From Lachnospiraceae bacterium (lineage in GTDB: Bacteria > Bacillota > Clostridia > Lachnospirales > Lachnospiraceae): DNA of 39,690 nucleotides. A program made the position numbers and the translations under genes. Each line of letters begins with the position of its first letter. The first letter of the stretch is position 1. Below the pieces are notes generated by a model. The model ran no database searches, was not told the origin of the DNA, and saw only the letters and a list, made by a program, of their open reading frames with translations. Where the stretch lies: assembly GCA_017476665.1 (NCBI GenBank), contig JAFUZJ010000010.1, forward strand, positions 1 through 39,690, in the 5' to 3' direction. Below are positions 25,424 to 34,238 of this stretch, one piece after another.

Positions 25424-25490
25424 ACACCCTCCATTCCGTACTGCCAAGACGTTTATCCCCCGGTCTTGCAGCCCTTTTTACTCTAGATTT

Positions 25491-25519
25491 AGTCTATCAT
25501 TCCGCTTTTGCTTTGTCAA
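25491..25519 (-). promoter_or_regulatory. Predicted sigma-A promoter for the hprK operon
   Basis: On the minus strand a perfect TTGACA is separated by 17 bases from TAGACT, 68 bases upstream of the hprK ATG. The leader contains a CAAGAC/GTCTTG hairpin. It lies just after the uvrC stop codon. Confidence 0.65.
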
Positions 25520-25532
25520 TCAATGCCCCGCC

Positions 25533-27407
25533 TTACGATTCCTCTGCTTTCCGCGCAAAAAACTCCATGATGTCCTCCACCGCCCGTTCGTTCAGCTCCG
25601 GCACCTGCAGCAGCTCCTCCCTTGTGGCCTCCCGGATCTCCTGGATCGATCCGAAGTGCCGCATCAGCGCCTTCCTGCGCACGGGTCCTACGCCGGGAAT
25701 ATCGTCCAGCATGGACTTCACTTGGGCTTTGCTGCGCAGTGACCGATGATACTCAATGGCAAACCGGTGCGCCTCGTCCTGAATCCTGGTGATCAGCTTG
25801 AATCCCTCCGAGTGCGTATCAATGGGAAGCTCCACATTGTTGAAATACAGCCCTCTGGTGCGGTGATTGTCGTCCTTCACCATACCGCACACCGGTATAT
25901 TGATATGCAGCTCGTCAAGCACCTCCAGCGCAATGTTCACCTGACCGCGACCGCCGTCCATCAGAAGCAGATCCGGAAACTTCGTGAAGCTGCCGAACTC
26001 CGCATCGATCTCCCTCTCCTGCAGCTTCTTCTGCTCCTCCATGCCGTGCACAAACCGCCTGGTCAGCACCTCCCGCATGCAGGCGTAATCATCCGGTCCC
26101 GCCACCGTCTTGATGCGGAATTTCCGGTAATCGCTGCGCTTCGGTTTTCCTTTTTCGTAGACCACCATGGAACCCACATTCTCAAATCCGTTGGTGTTGG
26201 AGATATCAAAAGCCTCCATGCGCTCGATCCGGTCCATTCCCAGGATCTCCGCGATCTCCTTCACCGCGCCGATGGTGCGGCCCTCCTCACGCTTGAGCTT
26301 TTCTCTGTCCTGACTTAAGATCAGCTTCGCGTTCTGCGCCGCCAGTTCCACCAGCTTCTCCTTGCTGCCGATCTTGGGCACCCGCAGATACACTCTGCTG
26401 CCCCTGCGCTCCGACAGCCATTTTTCGATCAGCTCCGCGTCCTCAATCTCATACTGTAGCATCAGTTCCCGGGGCAAAAAGGGCGTGCCCGCGTAAAACT
26501 GCTTGATAAACTCCTGTAAAATCCCCGGCTTGTCATTTTGTGACACATTTGTCATGTAATAATGTTCCCTGCCGATCAGCTTGCCGTCCCGCACAAAGAA
26601 CACCTGCACCACGGCCTCGTTCTCATCCTGGTACAGCGCGATCACATCCTTGTCCTCACCGTCGCTGTCCGTGATCTTCTGCTTCTGTGCTACGCTTTTC
26701 ACACTGTTATACAGATCCCTGTAGCGGGCGGCCTCCTCGAATTCCATGGATTCCGCCGCCGCTTTCATCTTCGCTTCCAGATCATTCAGGATCGGCGCGT
26801 AGTTTCCGTTCAGAAAGGACAGGGCGCCGTCCACCTGCTTCGCATACTCCTCTTTGCTCACATATCCCTGGCAGGGCGCCAGACATTGCTTGATATGATG
26901 ATTCAGACAGGGACGCTCCAGCCCGATATCCCTAGGCAGCACCCGGTTACAGGTCCGCAGCTGATACAGCTTATTCAGAAGCTCTATCGTATCCTTCACC
27001 GCTGCGGCACTGGTATAAGGCCCGAAATACTTGGACTTGTCTTTTTTCATGGAGCGGGAGAACAGGATCCGCGGAAACTCCTCCCCCAGCGTCACCTTGA
27101 TGTACGGATAGGTCTTGTCGTCCTTCAAAAGCGTGTTGTACTTGGGCGAATTCTCCTTGATCAGATTGTTCTCCAACACCAGCGCTTCCAGCTCCGAGTC
27201 CGTCACGATATACTCAAAACGCGCAATCAAAGAGACCATCTTGTCGATGGCCGGTCCTCTGCCGATGTTTTCCCGAAAATAGGAGCGCACCCGGTTGTGC
27301 AGATTGATCGCTTTGCCCACATACAAAATGGTATCTTTCGCATCACGCATGATATACACCCCCGGCTTTCGGGGGAGTTTTTTTAACTCTTCCTCAAAAT
27401 CAAACAT
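25533..27407 (-). CDS. uvrC: UvrABC excinuclease subunit C
   Basis: UvrC makes both incisions around bulky DNA lesions in nucleotide excision repair. The protein is 624 residues, the usual length. The N-terminal GIY-YIG nuclease domain has [19 protein letters not shown] at 15-34. The UVR motif region is near 200-235 ([23 protein letters not shown]). The RNase H-like C-terminal nuclease domain includes AFDISNTNG and [12 protein letters not shown] helix-hairpin-helix pair at the end contains [21 protein letters not shown]. The ATG directly abuts the TAA of the cellulase gene with no spacer, so translation is probably coupled to that gene; this pairing of DNA repair and cellulase is odd. Confidence 0.97.
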   Translation of the reverse strand: MFDFEEELKKLPRKPGVYIMRDAKDTILYVGKAINLHNRVRSYFRENIGRGPAIDKMVSLIARFEYIVTDSELEALVLENNLIKENSPKYNTLLKDDKTYPYIKVTLGEEFPRILFSRSMKKDKSKYFGPYTSAAAVKDTIELLNKLYQLRTCNRVLPRDIGLERPCLNHHIKQCLAPCQGYVSKEEYAKQVDGALSFLNGNYAPILNDLEAKMKAAAESMEFEEAARYRDLYNSVKSVAQKQKITDSDGEDKDVIALYQDENEAVVQVFFVRDGKLIGREHYYMTNVSQNDKPGILQEFIKQFYAGTPFLPRELMLQYEIEDAELIEKWLSERRGSRVYLRVPKIGSKEKLVELAAQNAKLILSQDREKLKREEGRTIGAVKEIAEILGMDRIERMEAFDISNTNGFENVGSMVVYEKGKPKRSDYRKFRIKTVAGPDDYACMREVLTRRFVHGMEEQKKLQEREIDAEFGSFTKFPDLLLMDGGRGQVNIALEVLDELHINIPVCGMVKDDNHRTRGLYFNNVELPIDTHSEGFKLITRIQDEAHRFAIEYHRSLRSKAQVKSMLDDIPGVGPVRRKALMRHFGSIQEIREATREELLQVPELNERAVEDIMEFFARKAEES

Positions 27408-30158
27408 TTATGGCCTCGTTCCGAAGATTACCTTGCCGCTGTCCGTCACCACGATATGCGCCGCATCCGCCACGGAATAATCGTTGGCCGTATTCAGGTT
27501 CGACCAGTCCGTGCGATGGATGCTGAAGTTCACCATCAGCGTCTCCCCGGCGGGAAGCTCTCCCTTGTCGGAGATCGTGATGTTACAGCAGGTGTCCGCG
27601 TCCATACCGCTCGCTGTACTATAGCTTCCCTTCACGCCGCTCAGGGCACTCTGCCCGCTGACCGCCGCATAATAACAGTCAAAGGTCAGCTCCTTGTCCT
27701 CATCCTTAGTGAAATAAAATTCAATTCCCAGATTACTCAGGGTGATCGCATTTCCGCTGTTGTTTTTGATCAGCATGGATCCGGCGAGACTGCCTGTCGT
27801 CGCCGTCATATTGTCGTAGTTCACAGACAGATCGATGGCGTCGTTGGAAGCAGACTTCGTCCCCACCTTGGGACCGTTATTCTGGCCGCCGTTTTGTCCG
27901 TTTTGACCATTGTTAACCGCCTCGGTGAACACCACCGTCTGACCTGCGTTCTTCCCCTTCGCAGGCTCTTTGCCGTATACCAGCACCCCGTCTTCGTAAA
28001 GGGCCATTCCCGTCTCCGGGGAAAGTCCGCCGTGTTCCATATTTTCAAAAGAAGGATCGTTGTTGTTATCCCAGACGCCTCCGGTGTTGCGCAGGCGCAC
28101 CTGCAGCTCGCTCTTATACTGGGACTGCCCGCCGGGATAGATCGCCCCGTCCGGGAACTCCACGGACAGATAATAAATATGTTTGTCCTCATCCCAGGTC
28201 TTCAGCCCGCCGACACTGCCGTTCTGCATATAGTTTCCGTTCACCGAAATATTCTCCGCTGTACCACCCGCATCGTACACCTCTGTCAGATCCACATAAT
28301 AGCGGAACTCCAGATTTCTGCCGGCTCTGGCAGGCCATGCGCTGGTATTGTACACATAAGCGCGGATCTCGATGAAATCATCTCCGGGCACATTGATACC
28401 GCCCTCCACATACATCTCCGGCCCCGGCGTCTCCACCGCACCGAAATCCTTCAATGTCTTGCCGTGGTAAACACTGTAAAGCCCTGCCATCAGACCGGTG
28501 AAACCGGCGTTGTAGTCACAGGCAACCTCATTGCAGTTATAATTCGTGATCACATCCTGGTAGTTGTCCGCCGCATCCGGTCCTCCCACCAACGCGCCGT
28601 AGAGCACATGTCTGTGTTCCTCGGGCTCATTCATGTTATCCATATACGGCCCATGCGCCGTGCGATGATGCGGGTGTTGTGGGTAGTCGTCCCCGAAGCC
28701 CACCAGATAGGAAAAACCGGTATCTCCCAATATATAATTTGCCTGGCTTTCGGCAAAGTCAAAATATTTGTCCTTTCTGTCCGCCGGACATCCGTCCCAA
28801 CGGCTATAAACAAAAGCAATATACGCCGTAGTGGACGCATACCGCAGCGACCCCCAGTTATCCAGCCATGCAAGACCTTTCGGAGAATACTGAATATGCT
28901 GGGCCGAGATCCCCGCCCAATAATCCAGATGCTCCTGCATCACCTTCGTGTAGGTATCCTCGCCGGTGATCCGCGCCAAAAGAAGCGCCGCGCCGATGTG
29001 CACGTCATCCCAGCAATGCGCCCATTTGATATCGTCCTTGGCCTGCTTATAACATTCCTTCGCCGTGCTCAGATAGGAGTCCTCACCCGTCGCCAGATAC
29101 AGCCATGCACCTGCCCATGCCAACTCGTCATAAAAACCGGAATGGGAATCATAAAATCCGTTGGCCTGCGTGTACCCCGCATCGCTTCTGGTCTCATTGG
29201 CAAATTTGAACAGACTCTTTGCATGCTTCAGACACTCCTTGGAAAATGCTGCGTCCTCTTTCTCAAACACGATGGAAGCCACCGCCAGGGATGCCGCCGT
29301 CTCCGCGGTCACCGCACTGCCCGGCTTATCCTTTGTCACCTTATAGGAAGGTCTGTCCATCTTCAGCTCCACAACCTCCGCAGCGCCCCAGAAGACATGG
29401 TCATTGCCGCCGTTGCCCACCTGATAGTAATATACAGAATCCTCCGGATGACACTTGATAAAATACTCATTCGCCCAGCGGATATTCGAAAGCGCATACT
29501 GCAGCTGTCCGCTCTCCTCATAAGCCTTCTTGTCCTCGTACAGAGACCATCCCAGCATTGCCGCGGAATAAGACATGGGCAGATTAAACTTCACATGATC
29601 CCCCGCATCAAACCAACCGCCGGTCAGATCCAATCCCACATCGCCGCCGTCGCTCAAACAGCTGTCCCCGCGCCAGTTACAGCGCACCTGCTCCGGCAGA
29701 TCGCCGCTGCGCTGCAGCTCATAAAAAAGCAGAGACTTCTGCAAAGCCTCGCCGTAATTATATTTTCCGGTGCCTTCGATGCCCTCATAGCCGTTTCCCG
29801 CAGCAATGAGATTCCCGGTATTCAGCGTGGAATTCCGGCTGACATACAGCGACAGCTTCTTGCTGTTGTCCGTCGTGCCGTTCTGCGCGCTGCCGCCGTT
29901 ACCCTGATTGTTGCTGTTCTGATCAGCCCCGTTTCCCGCATCGACATGATTGCTGCCGTTTACGCCCGGCATCTGCGCCTTCACACCGCCTGTCTCCGAA
30001 CCTGAACCCTGCACTTCACCGGAAGCCTGTACACCGTTTGCGGAGGTCTGCTCCGAACCGCCCCGTCCGCCTCTCCCGATAGCAAATCCGATCACGAGGC
30101 CGACTATAACAATAGCGATAGCCCCCGCAATCCACTTTTTGTTATTACCCTTATCCAT
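27408..30158 (-). CDS. Membrane-anchored GH9 endoglucanase with two CBM3-type modules
   Basis: This is a 916-residue surface cellulase. A single hydrophobic helix at about 9-28 acts as an uncleaved anchor and is followed by a Gly/Asn/Ser-rich linker to about 100. The GH9 catalytic domain starts at KYNYGEALQKSLLFYELQ. GGWFDAGDHVKFNLPMSYS carries the catalytic Asp pair, and HHRTAHG and NEVACDYNAG (catalytic Glu near 544) complete the site. A CBM3c-like module follows (about 580-745), then an Asn/Gly/Gln linker and a second CBM3-like module at the C-terminus. This layout matches processive endoglucanases. No dockerin is present. The start is the ATG at 30158; a TTG two codons upstream is nearer the GGGAGG site and is possible. 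Confidence 0.93.
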   Translation of the reverse strand: MDKGNNKKWIAGAIAIVIVGLVIGFAIGRGGRGGSEQTSANGVQASGEVQGSGSETGGVKAQMPGVNGSNHVDAGNGADQNSNNQGNGGSAQNGTTDNSKKLSLYVSRNSTLNTGNLIAAGNGYEGIEGTGKYNYGEALQKSLLFYELQRSGDLPEQVRCNWRGDSCLSDGGDVGLDLTGGWFDAGDHVKFNLPMSYSAAMLGWSLYEDKKAYEESGQLQYALSNIRWANEYFIKCHPEDSVYYYQVGNGGNDHVFWGAAEVVELKMDRPSYKVTKDKPGSAVTAETAASLAVASIVFEKEDAAFSKECLKHAKSLFKFANETRSDAGYTQANGFYDSHSGFYDELAWAGAWLYLATGEDSYLSTAKECYKQAKDDIKWAHCWDDVHIGAALLLARITGEDTYTKVMQEHLDYWAGISAQHIQYSPKGLAWLDNWGSLRYASTTAYIAFVYSRWDGCPADRKDKYFDFAESQANYILGDTGFSYLVGFGDDYPQHPHHRTAHGPYMDNMNEPEEHRHVLYGALVGGPDAADNYQDVITNYNCNEVACDYNAGFTGLMAGLYSVYHGKTLKDFGAVETPGPEMYVEGGINVPGDDFIEIRAYVYNTSAWPARAGRNLEFRYYVDLTEVYDAGGTAENISVNGNYMQNGSVGGLKTWDEDKHIYYLSVEFPDGAIYPGGQSQYKSELQVRLRNTGGVWDNNNDPSFENMEHGGLSPETGMALYEDGVLVYGKEPAKGKNAGQTVVFTEAVNNGQNGQNGGQNNGPKVGTKSASNDAIDLSVNYDNMTATTGSLAGSMLIKNNSGNAITLSNLGIEFYFTKDEDKELTFDCYYAAVSGQSALSGVKGSYSTASGMDADTCCNITISDKGELPAGETLMVNFSIHRTDWSNLNTANDYSVADAAHIVVTDSGKVIFGTRP

Positions 30159-30172
30159 AGTCAAAAATGCCT

Positions 30173-30267
30173 CCCTTATTGCTTATTATGCATAACCTGT
30201 GCATGCCTATCCGGTTTTTCAAAACTGATTTTATCCTATCATAAATTGCCCGAATCCGCAATAAGGG
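30173..30267 (-). promoter_or_regulatory. Long-range stem overlapping the GH9 ribosome site
   Basis: In the transcript direction CCCTTATTGC (30267-30258) and GCAATAAGGG (30182-30173) are exact 10-base complements 75 bases apart. The second arm overlaps the AAGGGAGG ribosome site of the GH9 gene. Pairing would hide that site in any transcript beginning upstream, for example read-through from the Rpn gene. Confidence 0.5.
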
Positions 30268-30274
30268 AACGCAT

Positions 30275-31192
30275 CTACAGCTCTTTTGCCTTTGCCTCAA
30301 ACTCCGAAACAGAAAGATTCGCTCTTTCCGCCGCCTGCTCTACCGTAAGCACCGAATCTTTTACGAGACCGACCAATGCCTGCAGCATTCCTTCCCGTCT
30401 GCCTTCCTGTCTGCCTTCCGCCACCATTTCATCTATCGCAACACACATGCTATATTCTCCATCCTTTCCGTCCTGCTTGTCATTTTCCACATACTCCAAT
30501 AATTTCGGCATGTCTGCCAACTCAGCTATCGCTTTTCCTGTCTCCGCATCCAGATTGTCCAATTCTCCACTGTTCTTTAGTGCTTCCATCTGCTTTCGGT
30601 CTCCGCGCGCCGCTAGCACCCGCAACAATAATCCCAGTTGAGTATTACAGTTTTCCGCCAGACCAACATCATCTACACACACCAGATGCATTTGATAATC
30701 GTTAAATTCCATCGGAAAATCCCCCAGATCCACCATGTCCTTCAAGCTCCTCGGACCTGTCCATGGTTGCTTTCCATGATAAAAACAGATTGTCCAGACA
30801 GGGCTCAGTTTATCCTTTGCATCCATCATTGTCTCCAGCCAACTAAGTTTCTTCCCTGCTTTGCTTCCTTCAAGCCTTTTTTGCTTATGAATCTGCCTGA
30901 TCTGTCTCCTGTATTCCGCATGATCATACCCCATAATCCGCCACGGCATCTCATAGTCAACATTGTCTTGATTTTCTATGGCCAGAATAACAAAACGCGC
31001 GCCGTTTGGAAGCCGTTTTATAATATCCCTGTATTGTGAATTTTTCCCATTTCCACCTGTTCTGCCATCTGCTTCCAAAAGCTTCTCACTGTCTACTACC
31101 GGTCTCCCTCCAAAAAATTTAGCGTTGAACAAGTCTGCAAAATGCTCTGCCTGCGACAAGTATTCATACGCTGCCACATCATGTCTCCCCAT
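30275..31192 (-). CDS. Rpn-family recombination-promoting nuclease / putative transposase
   Basis: This 305-residue protein belongs to the PD-(D/E)XK-type family related to Escherichia coli RpnA (older name transposase_31). Visible marks are the N-terminal DLFNAKFFGG, the mid segment FVILAIENQDNVDYEMPWRIMGYDHAEYR that forms the nuclease-core strand and helix, and VWTICFYHGKQPWTGPRSLKDM. The C-terminal tail, EGRQEGRREGMLQALVGLVKD then VEQAAERANLSVSEFEAKAKEL, is typical of clostridial members. GGGAGG lies 6 bases before the ATG. Such genes occur in many copies in Lachnospiraceae genomes and show no terminal repeats here. The role is uncertain; RpnA proteins promote RecA-independent recombination. 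Confidence 0.85.
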   Translation of the reverse strand: MGRHDVAAYEYLSQAEHFADLFNAKFFGGRPVVDSEKLLEADGRTGGNGKNSQYRDIIKRLPNGARFVILAIENQDNVDYEMPWRIMGYDHAEYRRQIRQIHKQKRLEGSKAGKKLSWLETMMDAKDKLSPVWTICFYHGKQPWTGPRSLKDMVDLGDFPMEFNDYQMHLVCVDDVGLAENCNTQLGLLLRVLAARGDRKQMEALKNSGELDNLDAETGKAIAELADMPKLLEYVENDKQDGKDGEYSMCVAIDEMVAEGRQEGRREGMLQALVGLVKDSVLTVEQAAERANLSVSEFEAKAKEL

Positions 31193-31389
31193 GCGCTCCT
31201 CCCTTCACCAGAGCCAGCAACCATGGCTTATGGATAGCAAAATATAGCAAGCCCTGACTCACCGCCTCTGTACAATACATTATTTATTCATTCATCGTGG
31301 AATCATTAGGCGATACGCCAGATATGCACCTTGAATTATGTTAAGATTACTCTAATACAATATTTACAAATTGTCAACAGCAAATTTTA

Positions 31390-31418
31390 CGGGAATCACC
31401 ACTTATGTGGTGTGCCCG
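31390..31418 (-). terminator. Possible terminator hairpin after the second DUF234 ATPase gene
   Basis: CGGG/CCCG and CACCAC/GTGGTG arms stack around a 4-base loop. The stem is strong, but the following minus-strand sequence (TAAAATTTGC) is only weakly T-rich. The remaining bases of 31193-31441 show no gene. Confidence 0.4.
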
Positions 31419-31441
31419 CAGTTTTAGGCAACTTCTGCCCT

Positions 31442-32851
31442 CTAAGGAAGTTTCTCAAGACTCCCTATCATATCTTTGACCTCGATCAACGTCAGATTCT
31501 TCTCCTTTGCCTCCGCAAGTTTTCTCTCAAACCCTGCTTTTGAGAAAAGATAATAGGATATCTCCCGATTGTTTCGGATCAATCTCGACCGCTCCACCAA
31601 CGTATTAAAAACAGCATAGTCCACTTTCTCCGTCTGCCATTTACACTCCCCTGTCAAAATCCGCTCGCCGCTCACGGCAACCAGATCGATCTCCTCCTGG
31701 CGTTTTTCCTGCGGATTATTTCCCCACCACTTCCCGTAATCGTCATAGATAACGGGAATGCTGCGATTTGCGGTCTTGCGCAATATATACTGCATACATA
31801 CTTCCTCAAATACAGGTCCGAAATATTCCGGCATATGGGGCAGGATCTTTTTCTCATATGCCTCATCCCGCAGCCCCATTGAAATCTGAAACCTGCACTT
31901 TGGAATAAAATGATACCAAAAATAAAATAATTTGTCAGAGATCACAAAAATGGTCTTTTTTGCGGATGTTTCCTCTACCGGATTTCGCTTTTCAAGGATC
32001 TCAAGCGCGATCAGATTCTTCAGATAGGGAGCTATTGTATTTGCGGGCTTATGTACCCGATCTGCAATTTCGTTATTTTTATTTGCACCGTTGGCAACCG
32101 CTTCTATGATGGAATTGTATAACGCCGGCTCTCTCAACTCCTCCTTGATCAACAACTCCGGCTCATCGATCAGCCCGCCGCTGGACATCAGAAACTCATT
32201 TTCCACAGCCTCTTTGAAACTGTTCCATCTGGCAAATATTTCCAGATATTGCGGAATCCCATCGCAGGCACCATATGCATAAAGCTTATCCTCCAAAGCC
32301 CAGCCGTCAAAAAATTTGATACTGTCATAATAATCCATCTTTTTCAATTTCATCTGTGCCGTACGCCGCCCATACAAAGGACTTTCATACCCAAGCACCT
32401 GGTTTTCCATAAAACTCATGGAAGAACCGGATAAAATCAAAAAAAGCTCTGTATCCTTCCATTTTGAATCAATATACTTCTGTAGGACGGAAGAGATTGC
32501 CGGATAAGATTTTGCGAGATAAGGATACTCATCTATGACCAATATGAGTCTCTCTTTTGCCATACCCGTAATATAGTCAAACGCCGCGCTCCAGTCCGGA
32601 AATGTTTCTATCAACTGAAGAATGCCGTTATCCGGCTCGGCTTCCTTGATACAAGCAGTAAAATCTTTCAGGCACCGATTCTCCTCATCCTGCGTTGCCG
32701 TATAAAAAACAACCCGCTTTTCCGCGCAAAATTCTCTGATCAGCCTCGTTTTTCCGATTCTGCGTCTCCCATATATGACCGGCATCTGAAACCCTTTTTT
32801 CTCATATAGCACTTCCAGCGCATTGCGCTCCTGCTCTCTCCCAATAAACAC
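31442..32851 (-). CDS. AAA-type ATPase with C-terminal DUF234 domain (second copy)
   Basis: This 469-residue protein has the same architecture as the one at 6111-7538. It starts VFIGREQERNALEVLYEKKG, with Walker A GRRRIGKT at 28-35, Walker B LILVIDEYPYL near 110, and LILSGSSMSFMENQVLGYESPLYGRR split over the sensor region. A C-terminal nuclease-like core reads EEIDLVAVSGERILTGECKW. GTG at 32851 is taken as the start because GGAGG lies 7 bases before it and the family N-terminus begins there. The open frame continues 38 codons upstream, but that part only translates a tandem repeat. The two paralogues differ considerably in sequence, so they are not a recent duplication. Confidence 0.88.
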   Translation of the reverse strand: MFIGREQERNALEVLYEKKGFQMPVIYGRRRIGKTRLIREFCAEKRVVFYTATQDEENRCLKDFTACIKEAEPDNGILQLIETFPDWSAAFDYITGMAKERLILVIDEYPYLAKSYPAISSVLQKYIDSKWKDTELFLILSGSSMSFMENQVLGYESPLYGRRTAQMKLKKMDYYDSIKFFDGWALEDKLYAYGACDGIPQYLEIFARWNSFKEAVENEFLMSSGGLIDEPELLIKEELREPALYNSIIEAVANGANKNNEIADRVHKPANTIAPYLKNLIALEILEKRNPVEETSAKKTIFVISDKLFYFWYHFIPKCRFQISMGLRDEAYEKKILPHMPEYFGPVFEEVCMQYILRKTANRSIPVIYDDYGKWWGNNPQEKRQEEIDLVAVSGERILTGECKWQTEKVDYAVFNTLVERSRLIRNNREISYYLFSKAGFERKLAEAKEKNLTLIEVKDMIGSLEKLP

Positions 32852-32883
32852 AGTAATCCCTCCACATGATATGTTGGATAATT

Positions 32884-32937
32884 TTGTTACAACTAATCTT
32901 GTTACGACTAATCTTGTTACGACTAATCTTGTTACGA
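32884..32937 (-). repeat. 15-base tandem repeat in the leader of the DUF234 ATPase gene
   Basis: The plus-strand unit TTGTTACGACTAATC occurs three times in a row (32884-32898, 32899-32913, 32914-32928; the first has one A for G change), followed by 9 bases of a fourth copy. The array abuts the -10 box of the gene and would form the start of its 5' untranslated region. Confidence 0.9.
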
Positions 32938-32965
32938 TTATAATATAATTACTGCAGAAACGCAA
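32937..32965 (-). promoter_or_regulatory. Predicted promoter for the second DUF234 ATPase gene
   Basis: On the minus strand a perfect TATAAT (32942-32937) lies 17 bases after TTGCGT. The -35 is weak, the -10 is consensus, and the tandem repeat begins immediately downstream. Confidence 0.5.
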
Positions 32966-32976
32966 TGTATTTTCAT

Positions 32977-33012
32977 AAAAAAGGCACTATGTCTCTACAA
33001 AGACACAGCGCC
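32977..33012 (-). terminator. Strong intrinsic terminator after the aminotransferase gene
   Basis: GGCGCTGTGTCT pairs with AGACATAGTGCC over 12 positions including two G-T pairs, with a 6-base loop and a run of six T bases on the minus strand. It ends the metNIQ-dehydrogenase-aminotransferase operon. Confidence 0.88.
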
Positions 33013-33032
33013 TCTTCCTTTGATGGTCTTTC

Positions 33033-34199
33033 TTATCGTTTCATTTTAACGCGGATATCCGCCAGCCGATCCAAAGCCTTCAGCAACGTCTCATCCTGTT
33101 TTGCAAAATGGAATCGAATGTAATTATTTATTTCCTCTTTGAAAAAACTGGAACCGGGCACTGCACCCACGCCCACCTTCTTCGCCAATTCTTCGCAAAA
33201 CAGATAATCGTCCTGATAACCAAATTCCCCGATATCCACCATGACATAATATGCGCCCTGGGGCTCCACAAATTTCAGACCGATATCCCGCAAGCCACTG
33301 ACGAACAACTCCTTCATGTGGGTATAATGCTCCTGCAATCTTTGATAGTAATCATCTTTGAAGTTTAAACCCACTACTACCGCCTCCATCAAAGGCGCTG
33401 CAGCACCAATGGTCAGAAAATCATGAACCTTTTTCACACGGTCTGTAACCTCCGGGTTTGCAATGACATACCCTATGCGCCAACCCGTAATCGCATACGT
33501 TTTGGACAACGAACTGCAGATGATTGTTCTCTCCCGCATACCGGGCAGCATAGCCATGTATACGTGACGGTGTGGCTTATACAGGATATGTTCATACACT
33601 TCATCCGTGATCACATAAAGATCATACTTGATCGCCAGTTCTGCAATTACCTGCATTTCTTCCTGTGTAAACACTTTACCGGACGGATTGGAGGGATTAC
33701 ACAGGACTAACGCTTTCACGCCATCCTGTTTCATAGCCTGTTCCAACACATTCCCGTCAAATGTAAAATCCGGTGGGTTCAAAGGCACATAGATCGGCTC
33801 CGCGCCGCAGAGAATGGTATCCGCACCATAGTTTTCATAAAACGGCGAAAAAATAACCACCTTATCGCCCGGATTGCACACTGACATCATCGCTGCCATC
33901 ATGGCTTCCGTTCCGCCGCAGGTGACGACAATCTCCCTGTCAGGATCCACTTTCATACCGGAGAAATGCTCCTGCTTACGGGCAAGCGCTTCCCTGAAAT
34001 TCTGAGCCCCCCAGGTCAGGGCATATTGATGCGGTCCTTCTCCCGCTACCTGTGCCAGTCTGTCCGTAATCTCTTTTGGAGGATCAAAATCAGGAAATCC
34101 CTGGGATAAATTTACTGCGCCATATTGATTTGACACCCTGGTCATACGCCGGATAATGGAATCTGTAAATCCCGCCGACCGATCACTGAGCTGTTTCAT
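33033..34199 (-). CDS. Class I/II aminotransferase, methionine-type
   Basis: This 388-residue PLP-dependent aminotransferase resembles the methionine/kynurenine aminotransferase group (NLSQGFPDFDPP near the start, as in YbdL-like enzymes). Other marks are CGGTEAMMAAMM, FSPFYENYGAD, CNPSNPSGKVF, ITDEVYEHILY, and the PLP-lysine segment SSLSKTYAITGWRIGY. GAGGAG lies just before the ATG. It follows the FAD dehydrogenase gene by 39 bases on the same strand and precedes a strong terminator, so it is the last gene of the metNIQ operon. Context suggests amino transfer between methionine and its 2-oxo acid; this is inference. Confidence 0.92.
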   Translation of the reverse strand: MKQLSDRSAGFTDSIIRRMTRVSNQYGAVNLSQGFPDFDPPKEITDRLAQVAGEGPHQYALTWGAQNFREALARKQEHFSGMKVDPDREIVVTCGGTEAMMAAMMSVCNPGDKVVIFSPFYENYGADTILCGAEPIYVPLNPPDFTFDGNVLEQAMKQDGVKALVLCNPSNPSGKVFTQEEMQVIAELAIKYDLYVITDEVYEHILYKPHRHVYMAMLPGMRERTIICSSLSKTYAITGWRIGYVIANPEVTDRVKKVHDFLTIGAAAPLMEAVVVGLNFKDDYYQRLQEHYTHMKELFVSGLRDIGLKFVEPQGAYYVMVDIGEFGYQDDYLFCEELAKKVGVGAVPGSSFFKEEINNYIRFHFAKQDETLLKALDRLADIRVKMKR

Positions 34200-34238
34200 A
34201 TTGTCTCCTCTTTCATTCCTTCTTTTGCTTTCGACAAC

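Noticed and set aside
27456-30005. 849-codon open frame on the plus strand
   Set aside because: It lies fully opposite the GH9 cellulase gene, has no ribosome site or recognisable domain, and its composition is that of an antisense shadow.
31193-31441. Terminal repeats of an insertion element around the Rpn gene
   Set aside because: No matching inverted ends or target duplication were found on either side; the hairpin there is a local structure only.
32852-32965. 38-codon N-terminal extension of the second DUF234 ATPase with VVTRL repeats
   Set aside because: It translates the tandem repeat in the promoter region; the GTG with GGAGG at the family N-terminus is a better start.
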